From positions 267,951,425-268,015,424 of the forward strand of contig NC_081415.1 in assembly GCF_030272615.1 (NCBI RefSeq): a stretch of 64,000 nt of DNA, in the 5' to 3' direction. Below the pieces are notes generated by a model that saw only the letters and a list, made by a program, of their open reading frames with translations, did not search any database and had not been told where the DNA came from. Below are positions 1 to 8,955 of this stretch, in pieces (the stretch's first letter is position 1; each line of letters begins with the position of its first letter). Made by a program: the position numbers and the translations under genes. The DNA comes from Cryptomeria japonica. Lineage: Eukaryota > Streptophyta > Pinopsida > Cupressales > Cupressaceae.

Positions 1-376
1 CTGTAACTGTCATGGTGTCCCATGCCACATGTCCTGCCCTCATCTCCAATTCGGGATCCTGAAATACTCATCTCAAGGCCTCCCTGTCACCGTCTCGATC
101 GTATGGGATCAAATCTCCATCGATCGGTACCCGCAATATCTCGTAGACATCCTCCAAGGTGACTGTCATCTCACCCATTGGCAAATGGAATGTGCACGTC
201 TCTGAGAGCCACCTCTCGGCCAGCGCAGTCAGCAAACCCATGTTTGCCCGAAACTCAGGCACATATAGTATATGTCTCAACCCCATCTCCTCGATGGCAA
301 CTCTGTCCCCAAGTGTCAACTCCGGTTGCAATCTCTGCGTCGACGGGAATCTCTCCCGTGACTCCAGCATAGGCAA
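1..376 (-). pseudogene. Plant mobile domain (PMD, MAIN-like) fragment
   Basis: The minus-strand frame from 376 downward reads as the N-terminal part of a plant mobile domain. Visible motifs are the tryptophan-containing LLTALAERW segment, the core TFHLPMGEMTVTLEDV, and the following LRVPIDGDLIP. PMD proteins include MAIN/MAIL1 of Arabidopsis and many transposon-borne copies; the biochemical function of the transposon versions is unsettled. The frame hits a stop at 68-70, yet domain-like sequence continues in the same frame to base 1, including the acidic and tryptophan residues expected after this point. It is therefore a decayed copy cut by the window edge, not a complete gene. Its antisense position upstream of an LTR suggests it is cargo of a retrotransposon. 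Confidence 0.72.
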
Positions 377-425
377 ACACTCCTGCAGTCAAGCAAATCA
401 ATCATGTCAGTCATAGTGGCATTCA

Positions 426-697
426 CTGTTTATCACAAAATGCTACTCGCTATCTAAATGCATATGGCTACCTATCCTAGTGACACTCACTGTTCATCAC
501 AAAGTGTTGCTATTTATCTTAGTAGTACTCCCTGTTCATCACAAAGTACTACGTGTTTGACACTCACTGTTCATCACAAAGTGTTACTCACATTTGCACT
601 CCCTGTTCATCACAAAGTGCTGCTCATATTTTGGTACTCCCTGTTCATCATAAAGTACTCTATCTTGGTACTCCCTGTTCATCACAAAGTGCCTTGA
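426..697. repeat. Minisatellite with CTGTTCATCACAAAGT core
   Basis: Seven copies of the core CTGTTCATCACAAAGT (first copy diverged) begin at 426, 490, 532, 567, 603, 641 and 675. Spacing is 64, 42, 35, 36, 38 and 34 bases. The sequence after each core varies while the core stays nearly invariant. Tandem repeats of this kind are common in the untranslated spacer of Tat-type elements. Confidence 0.85.
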
Positions 698-829
698 TCT
701 ATCCTAGTCTTTCCTAGAGGACCTGCTTGAGTGTATCCTCTCAGCAGCTTATCCAATCGACAACGTATGTTCATCACAGAACTGCCGATTTGACCTAGAA
801 GTAAAAAAAAATTGCATTTTTTGGACACA

Positions 830-1036
830 AACACGCCTACAGACTGCACTAGCGTGCCTGTACAACACAAACGCGCCTGTATAACACAAATGTGCCTATG
901 CCCTGCATAAACGCGGCTGGGCGACACAGACGCCCTTTCCTGATGCAGACGCACCCGCATTCTACGCAGACGCGGTTCCAGACGCAAACGCACTTGGCAC
1001 CTACACAGACGCGCCTGGCACCGACACAGACGCGTT
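830..1036. repeat. Tandem repeat, period about 20 bp, ACGCGCC core
   Basis: Eleven degenerate copies of an (A/G)ACGCGCC-like core recur every 19-21 bases (near 834, 853, 872, 891, 912, 931, 950, 971, 990, 1010, 1031). The block is rich in CpG and GC compared with its AT-rich surroundings. On the minus strand it reads as a periodic VCVG/VCIR-type peptide, which I take as a by-product of the repeat and not evidence of coding. Confidence 0.8.
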
Positions 1037-1549
1037 TAACCATTTTTTGACACTTTTTGGACCCTAGTCTAAGCGCATTTATTTCTCTATTCGACATGCA
1101 TTAATAAAAAAATTAAATGCATCAAAGTACAAGGAGGTTTGGTGGTGCTTATCGTCTCTCCTGCCTCTGCTGGCCTCTGAAATCGCCGAACACGGTCGAA
1201 TCTATGAACGAAAGCCATCGCTGCTGACTGTTGTTGCTCTTTTCTCGCTCTGCACTTGGATCTCGTGAAGGTGTAGATGACAATGAGGATGTGTTTTCCC
1301 CCGTGGGCTATCTTATAGCCTACCCTAGCCTTAGCCTTCATTACCCGAGTCAGTCTTCTTAATCCTATGACTCTGTCACCTTATCTGGTCAGTCCATTCT
1401 ATCTCATCTTTCTTATCGAGAGATTGTCTGTGATCTTTTTAGACATTTTCATCCAATCTCTCGAGGGGGCATATCATTCCTATCTTGGGGCAACTCTGTA
1501 TCAGTTCATCTTATCTTCTTTGAAACAACGCGACAATCCGCATTGTCTC

Positions 1550-1563
1550 AAAGAGGGGCAAAA
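1550..1563 (+). other. Polypurine tract
   Basis: The sequence AAAGAGGGGCAAAA sits directly before TGTAGACACC, the start of an LTR. This is the site where plus-strand DNA synthesis is primed in LTR retrotransposons. It fixes the orientation of the upstream element as plus. Confidence 0.75.
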
Positions 1564-2330
1564 TGTAGACACCCAAAATTGTCATATCTAATTAAATAAA
1601 TATTTTATTTATTTAATTATCTAAGCCTAATTCTTCTATTAATTAAATAAATTTTTATTTATTTAATTAATTCATTTATCCTCTTCTAGCCTTACTTCTC
1701 ATTTAAATAAATACATTTATTTATTTAAATTATCCTTTTCCTAAATTAAATAAATATTTTATTTATTTAATTGATCTCATTTCTTCTATTAATTAAATAA
1801 ATCTTTATTTATTTAATTAATTCATTAACCTTTTCTACCCTTGACACATGTCATTCATCTCTTAATTCCTACACTACCTACCTCTTTCATTATTTTATTA
1901 TTTCTTCTACCTACCCTCTAATCATAGCCTACCTCCTTTTTACACCTCTCAATCTTATCCCTCCATTTCATATAGTGTCTTCTATTTAAGGAGATGCTTC
2001 TTTCATTATCAAACCCTAATCGACAATCTTGAGGACTTGACTACACTACGATCCTACTTGCAACCACATTCCATTCTTTGTTGAGCTCTTGTGCACATAA
2101 ATCTGAGAGCAAATATATCAAGCAAGATCAATGGAGATAGGAAGAATGGAGATCAAAACCCTATTGGACATGTGATGGTATAATCTTTGTGATTTCATTT
2201 GATTTGCATTGTCTTAGGTAATCTTCATATGTTATGGTGGATCTTTGTTGTTGTTAGGCTAGGGTTTTGTGGTTGAATTCATTTAGCCTTTCAATATTGT
2301 TATTATTGTTATCCATTTTCACCATATACA
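1564..2330 (+). repeat. 3' LTR of the left-edge retrotransposon (right end approximate)
   Basis: The LTR begins TGTAGACACC immediately after the polypurine tract. It contains five AT-rich dyads (1590-1821), a TATA-like CTATTTAAGG near 1982, and then a transcribed-looking segment rich in AACCCTAA and GATC stretches. The right end is not sharply defined because a LINE fragment abuts it at about 2335 and no matching 5' LTR is in the window. Confidence 0.6.
1590..1821. repeat. Five AT-rich inverted repeats inside the LTR, in a duplicated 150-bp arrangement
   Basis: Imperfect palindromes with arms of 12-15 bases built on AATTAAATAAAT / ATTTATTTAATT lie at 1590-1618, 1638-1671, 1701-1730, 1744-1772 and 1788-1821. 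The first and fourth are the same sequence, as nearly are the second and fifth, so the block looks like a tandem duplication with a period of about 150 bases. Confidence 0.85.
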
Positions 2331-2334
2331 CATA

Positions 2335-2467
2335 TCACCCTCCTCTTACTACATTTTGTTTCCTCAAGCATTATAATATCACATGTCAATTTCTCCAAAT
2401 GTCATTTTAACATCCGACGCTTTTCAAGGGCCATTATACCCCTGACATTCCATGCAATGATCTTCAT
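2335..2467 (-). pseudogene. LINE ORF2 endonuclease N-terminus
   Basis: Read on the minus strand from the ATG at 2465-2467, the frame opens MKIIAWNVRG, then a KRR-containing helix region, and reaches EETKCS, matching the start of the endonuclease/exonuclease/phosphatase fold of plant L1-like LINEs. The Asn of WNVRG and the Glu of the ETK motif correspond to catalytic or metal-binding positions in this family. An in-frame stop interrupts the frame shortly after the KRR segment. The remainder of ORF2, including reverse transcriptase, is absent. Confidence 0.7.
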
Positions 2468-2850
2468 TGCTTCCCAAGGGAGCTCTTGACTCCCTTTGTA
2501 CTTTTCCATCTAAGAAAGTCAAAAACATTGAGGAAATCCTTGTCAGCTGCCTCCTCTTCTCTCTTAGTTCTATTTGATTTCTTCCCCCTACTTGACCTAG
2601 TTCTCTCCAAATTTATAATCAATGATTGGTTGATGCTTCTTTTATCCACGATCCCTAATTCATCACCTTCTGATTTAGCATCTGACATCTCATCATTCTC
2701 TTATTGCACTTCAAATTTGACACCATTCCCGCCCTCCAGAGGTTCAGAATTTTTTTCCATCTTTGGGTCCTCTTGTGCCTTCTGCTCTTCCGAACTCAAG
2801 GGGATAGCTTGTTCCTTCTGCTCTTCCAAGCATCTCAAACTTCAATTCTA
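2464..2850 (-). pseudogene. LINE ORF1 C-terminal tail
   Basis: The minus-strand frame is rich in Lys, Glu, Asp and Ser and has a basic patch around RSSRGKKSNRTKREEE. This fits the poorly conserved tail of a plant LINE ORF1 nucleic-acid-binding protein, but no zinc knuckle survives in this piece. A premature stop lies at 2701-2703, with acidic coding-like sequence on both sides in one frame. The frame ends with TGA at 2464-2466, overlapping the ORF2 ATG (2465-2467) as ATGA. The call rests mainly on its position just upstream of the endonuclease start. Confidence 0.6.
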
Positions 2851-2889
2851 CAACCTCACATTGATAGTCAGAAGAGACAATCTCTATAG

Positions 2890-3824
2890 GATATTGAACA
2901 ACTACAGGATCCAAGTGAAAAAACCATTACAAAGAAGCAAAAGATTATGACAACTCAAAGTCCAAAGGAATTATTTCATGAAGTCACCCCTCCAAGTCCA
3001 TTTTTTAATATGACCATGACTATAAGTAGTTTAGTTTATCCATTAAAGCATTCGATTGTTTCAAAAATCCAAGGTTTTGATTGCACACAATTTGAAGTTA
3101 AGATAAAAAAGAAAAGAGATACATATAAAGAAGGAAAGAAGTAATTGTTAGAGCAAATTACTGTAACTTCAGAGCCTACAAAAACCAAGGTGCTTCCTAC
3201 ATATAATCCAAATAAAGAAACTATGGAGTACATGATTTTAGTGCCCAGAGTCAACAATAAACTAGATCATCAGATGGATCCATCTAAATATGACATGAGC
3301 ACTATCCAAATGGATTTTTCAAGAATGAAAAATACTGACAAAATGAATGTATCAAAAAGGAACAACCAAGTGTTGTACACATCATTGCTAAAGCTAGAGA
3401 GAGCCAAAAATCAATTGCAGACTCAAATAGATAAGTTGAAGGCATACATAGAAAATGAGAAAGCACAAAGTAAAGCAATAGAAAACAAGTGTAAGGATTT
3501 AGAGAACATGATAATAAAAAAATGGCTCTACATCTTCAAGCCAAGATAATGATCAGACACATGTGGAACTTAGTAATTAGAAGGCAAAGTTAGATGAATT
3601 GAAAAACAATTATGAAAATATGAAGATGAAAGAGCCCATAGGAAAAAAAAAATAGAACAAAACCTAATGCAAGCCAATGTCACAAAGGACAAAAGCAATA
3701 AAAAAGGAGTACAATTACAAACTAAGATTAGCAATTTGAAACATGTCAATGAAAAGTTGACCAGAGCCCTAATGAAGGAACGAGAGGCAAATGGGTCATT
3801 TAGAAAAACACTATCTGAAGTATA
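2890..3824 (+). pseudogene. Unrecognised coiled-coil reading frame, left part
   Basis: A plus-strand frame begins around an ATG at 2947, is interrupted by TAA at 3142-3144, then stays open to 3549; a related frame resumes at 3667 and runs to the insertion point. The predicted protein is hydrophilic and rich in Lys, Glu, Asn and Gln, with long stretches of coiled-coil-like heptads such as LLKLERAKNQLQTQIDKLKA. I do not recognise the family. Copia element A inserted at 3824/3825. Removing that element continues the reading frame at 12866, which argues that both sides were once one coding sequence. It could be a structural gene of another retroelement or a host-gene relic. Confidence 0.5.
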
Positions 3825-5510
3825 TGTTGAACACAATGTACCACTGAGAGAGGGGTGAATTAGTGGTTCTAAAAAATCTTCTCCTTTTAAAGCAAACTTG
3901 GAATATCGGTTATCAACCTAAACACTAAATAATCAAACTAGTAAGATAAGAGTGGATATCAAAAGAGGCAAACACACAAATGCATAACCCACAACACCAG
4001 ATGTACAAGGAAAATCCAATATGGGAAAAACCTCGGTGAGAAATGATGCTAGAGTCCACTACTCCAATCCAGCCTCACAATGAAACAACAAATTACAATG
4101 ATTTAGGCCACCAACCCAAGGAGCACCAATCCCTACACCAAGCCCCAACTCAATGTAATATAATGAAATACAATTTAGTTAGGGTGATAGCATCTAGTTA
4201 CAAATGAGTTCTGCAACACCTGATCAATGGATTTATGTCGGTTAACAACCTCCTCTTCTTCACTAGTTCTCACACTGTCGATTATCTAATTACTCTCTCT
4301 AATCACTCACTAGTTACTCCCAACCTCTCTTCTCTCTCTTAGCCTCACACCTCACAGTTTCACTCTTGGATGCCTTCCTAATCAATCACTCCTTACCAGT
4401 TCTCTTGATTGTTAGAACTGCAATAGTTTGTCAGTTATTTTGTCTCTACCGCTTAGACCCTCTCACCAATTCATCCTGCTAACACACACTGTAACTCTCT
4501 GAGAAATAACTCTAAGACAGACTATCTTACTTCTATCTAAGGCTCTCTTTTTTCTCACACCTCACATCAAGCATCAACTCATTTTAGTCTCGAGCTGACA
4601 TATTTATCTTTTAGGATTCCCACCAAAGGCTGCATACAAATGATGTCGTGTTAGGTTTTTCTTTCACCAACTCAATCCATATTAAATTTGATCAGATCTT
4701 CTTTTCTAGAATGGTGAACTACATCACACCAAAAGGCACTACCACCTGCTCGCTTTTTGATGTGTGTTCTCTATTTTAGGATATATATGACATGCTTTTC
4801 TATGTTTCTCTATCAAACGCCATTAATGGCTTGGCCATTTCCTTCGGCAAGCGGGTACAAAGATTAGATCTTCTTGCAGGGCCAGTTCAATCATCTTGCC
4901 ATCTTGTCTTCCTCAAACCGCAACATTCTACCATCCTCCCATGCTTTGCAGGTTCTTCATTAAAGCCGATCTTCTTGCTGACTATTATGTCTATGAATAC
5001 TTCACCGACCTCTGCATGATTGCCACTTGGTTTCCGCCTATCATCCTTGTTGACATCCACCTATGGTCAGTTTTTTATGTCGGTTTGACATCCATCACCG
5101 ACCAAGATTGACTATCGGTTCAACTCACCTTACCGGTATAACCTAACTTCACCGATGGTCCTTCATACCCGCTCACCTCTTCTTTGTTGGTGGATCAACT
5201 TGGCCTTCCATCAAACATACTGGTCCAACTACTCAGTCCATTTACTAGTAGAATTAAACTTCTCTATGTATACCGGTTCACATCCTTGAGTTCTTCTTTG
5301 ATTTCTTGCTTTGCCTTGTCGGTGGTCCTGTTTTACTGGTCAAAGATACATTTCATATATACTGGTAACATACCTTTTTTCCTACTTACACACATATGGA
5401 TTGACATAATCATGTCTCACTTCACCCATGCTAGTCACCACTACTCACTCACTGGTGACCATGCCAAACCAGTTGACATCAATGACAACCTAATGCCAAC
5501 AATGCCAACA
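3825..5510 (-). repeat. 3' LTR of copia element A
   Basis: This 1,686-bp LTR aligns along its length with 11070-12865. Its minus-strand start TGTTGGCATT follows the polypurine tract at 5511-5525. It has only a short CT run near 4324-4338 where the other LTR carries an 85-bp CT microsatellite, and it lacks about 50 bp present near 12030 in the other copy. The CCGGT-containing motif (ACCGGT and decayed forms such as ACTGGT) is scattered through both LTRs. Confidence 0.92.
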
Positions 5511-5525
5511 ATCTCCCCCTTTGGC
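5511..5525 (-). other. Polypurine tract of element A
   Basis: On the minus strand GCCAAAGGGGGAGAT directly precedes the LTR start TGTTGGCATT. The same tract is found in copia element B at 32397-32408, so the two families share this priming site. Confidence 0.85.
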
Positions 5526-5774
5526 ACTGATGTCAATTCACTGCAAGTCTTTACACCGGTAGATTTATCCCCCTTTGACACAATGGAAAAGGTTCGGGGT
5601 ACTTCATTCTCCCCCTTTGATTCATACTTATCACCCCCTTATTCAAATCTTCGTATAGTGATTACAACCAGTACTGAGACATACAACTATGATCTTTCCC
5701 TATGATCAACATATGGTTCAAGAGATATAGATACTATTATGAACTCCCCCTAAATTATATAACTTCTTACAAAC

Positions 5775-6585
5775 TTAAGTACGTGAGGCGGGTGACACAA
5801 CTCCCAACTTGTGTCTTAAGTACTCAAAAGTGCTTATCGGTAAAGGCTTGGTGAAGATTTCTACCACTTGTTCTCCTATAGGGACATATTCCATCTTTAC
5901 TTACTGTCCTTCAACCTTTTCTTTTTTATGGCTATATGCTTCGTCCTTAAATGCGTCACCGGGTTCTTTGATATGTTGATGGCACTTGAATTGTCACATC
6001 AGATGGGAATAGGATCAGATATGTCCACCTGTATGTCCTTCAGAATTTTCTTCATCCAAATCACCTGAGAGCAACATGTAGCAGCAACAATGTATTCTGC
6101 TTCAGCAGTTGATAGGGAGACTAAATCTTGCTTCTTGCTATGCCATGAGACCAACCGGTCACCTAGAAGAATGCACCACCACTTGTGCTCTTTCAGTCAT
6201 CAATGCAACCTGCCCAATCAACATCTATATATGCTTCCAAGATGAATTCCCTTTGCTTAGGGTACCATAATCCATAAGTGAGTGTCCCTTGCAAGTACCT
6301 AAAAATTTTGCTTACGACATTCATATGTGACTGCTTAGGTGCTACTTGAAATCTAGCCACCATGCATAGTGTCTACACTATATTTGGTCTAGAAGCAGTA
6401 AGATACAATAAACTACCTATCATGGTTCTATACAATGTCTGATCCACCACCGATGATTCATCATTTTTGCTTAATTTGCTTCCGGTCACCATGGGGGTAC
6501 TTATCGGTTTGCAATCCTCTATTTGAAACTTCTTTAGCATATCCTTTGCATACTTGGTTTGTGATATAAAGATTCTCTTACCTAG
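5775..6585 (-). pseudogene. Copia RNase H and pol C-terminus (element A)
   Basis: The minus-strand reading contains the end of the copia reverse transcriptase and the RNase H domain. Recognisable signatures are YRTMIGSLLYLTASRP, FRYLQGTL, a KSTSGGAFFLG segment, LVSLSTAEAEYI and the terminal FTKPLP motif, ending at TAA 5775-5777. Several stops interrupt it, one right after RPNIV and others around the second catalytic stretch. RNase H would degrade the RNA strand of the replication intermediate. The decay shows that this copy no longer encodes it. Confidence 0.8.
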
Positions 6586-7260
6586 CTATGATATCTGTAA
6601 ACCAAGGAAGTATGTCAATTCTCGAAGCAATGACATCTCAAATTCTGACTGCATCTGATCAACAAATTCTTTGCAAAGAGTGTCTTTGTTGCCTCCAAAA
6701 ATAATGTCATTTACATACAAAACCAAAATGATCATGTGTTTTCCATCTACCTTGATGTATAAATTGTTTTCAGCACTCCCCTTTTGTAATCCTTGCTCCT
6801 TCAAATATTGATCTATCCTTGAATACCATGCTCTAGGAGCCTGCTTTAAACCATACATGGCTTTCTTCAACCGACACATAAAGGTTTCATCATCATGTAA
6901 TAGAAACCCTTCTGGTTGCTCCATGTACACTTCTTCTTCCAAATTTCCATTGAGGAAGGCAGATTTTACATCCATTTGATATACCTTATAACCCTTGTAT
7001 GTTGAAAAAGTTATAAACATCCTAATTGCTTCTAATCTATCTACCGGTTTAAATGTTTCTTCAAAATCAATGCCCTCTACTTGAGAGTAACCCTTGCACA
7101 CAAGTCTAGCTTTATGCCTAACAATTTTACCTTCTTCATTCATCTTGTTCCGGTAGAACCATTTGGTGCCAATGATGTTCTTGGCTTCCAGTCTAGGGAC
7201 TAATTCCCAAGTCTTGTTATTCTCAATCTATTGCAGCTCTTCTTCCATGGCATCCATCCA
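6586..7260 (-). pseudogene. Copia reverse transcriptase (element A)
   Basis: An open minus-strand frame of 185 codons (6586-7143), continuing open upstream to about 7230, covers the copia reverse transcriptase. Motifs in order are [48 protein letters not shown] and the catalytic box. The box reads YVND where copia enzymes have YVDD, so one of the metal-binding aspartates is replaced by asparagine. The frame stops just after LGLQIS. The long open stretch suggests fairly recent decay of this segment, but the enzyme should be inactive. Confidence 0.88.
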
Positions 7261-7359
7261 TTTCTAACTTTTGTTGGCCTCATTGAATGTTTTTGGTTCT
7301 ACTTCAGTTATAAGGCAGAAATTGACTTGTTCATCATTTTGGGAAAGTCTTCTCCTAGT

Positions 7360-8435
7360 CTACACACTGTCACTCTTATTACCTAAAATATGCTCTTCTG
7401 AGTGTTTTATCTGCACATACCGGTTAGGGACCTTTTTGGATGCTTCTTCTGGTTCATTGTCTAACTGAGATTCTTCACCTTCATCATCGAAATCATCATA
7501 CCAGTTCACTTGTGCTTGTCTTCCTTTATGCATATCCTCATCAACTCTTACATGCACACTCTCAATGACTCTTCTTAGTCTTTTGTTGTATTATTTATAG
7601 GCCTTACTATTAGTTGAGTAACCAAAGAAGATCCCTTCATCACTCCTGGAATCAAAACTACCTAAACCATCCATATCTCTCTTGATAAAACACTTGCTTC
7701 CAAATACCTTGAAGTACTTGATTGATGGTTTTCGGTCATACTACAACTCATAAGGTGGCATTCTATTGTGTGTTCTTAGTTGAACCTGGTTCAAGGTATA
7801 TGCAGCAATATGAACCGCTTCCTTCGAATACATGTCCAAAAAACTTGCCTCATTTAACAGGGTTTTGGCCATCTCCTTGACTATACTATTCTTCCTTTCT
7901 ACCACAACATTTTGCTATGGTGTCCTAGGGGCTGAGTATTACCTTTTTATTCCATGTCTTTCACAGTAATCTTCAAACTCATTTGATGTGAACTCTCCAA
8001 CCTGGTCTGATATTAGGCATTTTAGCTTGCACCCACTTTCCTTCTCTACCATCTTCCGAAAGATCTTGAATCTATCAAATGCTTTTGATTTATCTTGTAT
8101 GAAAGTGACCCATGTCCTTCTTGAATAGTCATCAATGAAGAGCATAAAATATCTTTCACTGACAAGAGCTCTTGTCCTAGTTGGACCACATAGATTTGTA
8201 TGTACAATTTCAAGTGGTCTTCAGATGTTGTGTTATTTTGTCTTGAAGCTCACTTTAGTCGACTTCCCTTTCACACATTCATCACAAAATGTGCTCACTG
8301 TTTTGATAATTGGTGGTATATTTCTTACATACCCCTTTTTGCTTACTACAACTAAGCTATCAAAATTTATGTGGCCTAATCTTATGTGCCACAACCAACT
8401 CTCATCCACTTGTCCCAACATACATTGGGATTCAA
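7360..8435 (-). pseudogene. Copia integrase (element A)
   Basis: From 8421 the frame holds the pre-integrase zinc-binding module (HIRLGHINFDSL then CDECVKGK). From 8145 comes the integrase core with FIDDYSRRTWV, LISDQVGEFTSNEF and the second catalytic region. The remaining core is readable only by changing frame (ERKNS region near 7890), with a stop after SAPRTP. The acidic linker before reverse transcriptase is at 7360-7557. The family's D,D35E triad is partly visible: the DD positions are present, but the Glu-bearing segment lies after a break. Confidence 0.82.
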
Positions 8436-8439
8436 AATA

Positions 8440-8955
8440 TTATTTCAGATTGTAAACATTACCATTTGTCCTCTTACCTTGAGCTACAACCTGACCAATA
8501 CTCTCCTTTATCTGCCAGCCAGTAGAATCAAAGGTGAATTTATAACCTTTGTCACACATCTGACTCACACTCAACAAATTATGCTTCAGACCTTCCACAT
8601 AATACACGTCATGTTCTTTCAATTTGCCATCAATGTTTAGAGTACCTTTTCCATTTATCTTTATCGATGAGTTGTCTCCAAACCTTACTAAGCCACCATT
8701 CCAGTCTTCAAGTTTGATAAAAAAAAATTTATCACCGATCATGTGGTTGGAAAAACCATTGTCTACAACCCATAGATTTCTTCTTTCAACATGTAGGGCA
8801 GTCTGCACTATCAGACTTGATTCTACCTTGTCCTTTTCTTTCTCAACCCAAACTAGTTGAGTTTCCTTCTTCTTATCAGCTGCAATTTTATGCTTCGATT
8901 TGACTACCGGTTCCTGATAAGGATATGTCCTCTCCTGCTTGATTTTCCTATTCCT
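8440..8955 (-). pseudogene. Copia aspartic protease (element A)
   Basis: The frame that starts at 9045 continues from a zinc knuckle into the protease. The active-site region reads WVVDNGFSNHMIGD, where the copia consensus is D-S-G followed by C and H; here Ser is Asn, although the Asp and Gly remain. Downstream VRFGDNSS, GKGTL and VYYVEGLKHNLLSVSQ are standard copia protease-to-integrase landmarks. In copia elements this enzyme cleaves the Gag-Pol polyprotein. Confidence 0.85.

Larger units (their letters stand above)
1..1563 (+). mobile_element. Internal 3' region of a Ty3/gypsy-type LTR retrotransposon (partial)
   Basis: This stretch lies directly upstream of a polypurine tract and an LTR start, so it is the 3' internal part of an LTR retrotransposon read on the plus strand. 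No pol is visible because the element runs off the left edge. Instead it carries an antisense PMD relic (1-376) and two tandem-repeat blocks. Antisense extra ORFs between pol and the 3' LTR, some encoding PMD-type domains, are known from plant Tat-lineage Ty3/gypsy elements. Assigning this one to Tat is inference from that architecture. A further minus-strand open frame of 84 codons (1087-1341) has no recognisable domain and may be an upstream part of the antisense gene or chance. Confidence 0.55.
2335..2850 (-). mobile_element. LINE fragment (end of ORF1 and start of ORF2)
   Basis: On the minus strand a charged ORF1 tail is followed by the first codons of an ORF2 that begins MKIIAWNVRG, the standard opening of plant LINE apurinic endonucleases. 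The fragment is cut on both sides: by the LTR junction at about 2335 and by unrelated plus-strand sequence near 2850. Only about 0.5 kb of a several-kb element remains. Confidence 0.7.

Noticed and set aside
426-697. CRISPR-like alternation of a conserved 16-base core with variable spacers
   Set aside because: Plant nuclear context, irregular spacing and no cas genes; it is a minisatellite in a retrotransposon.
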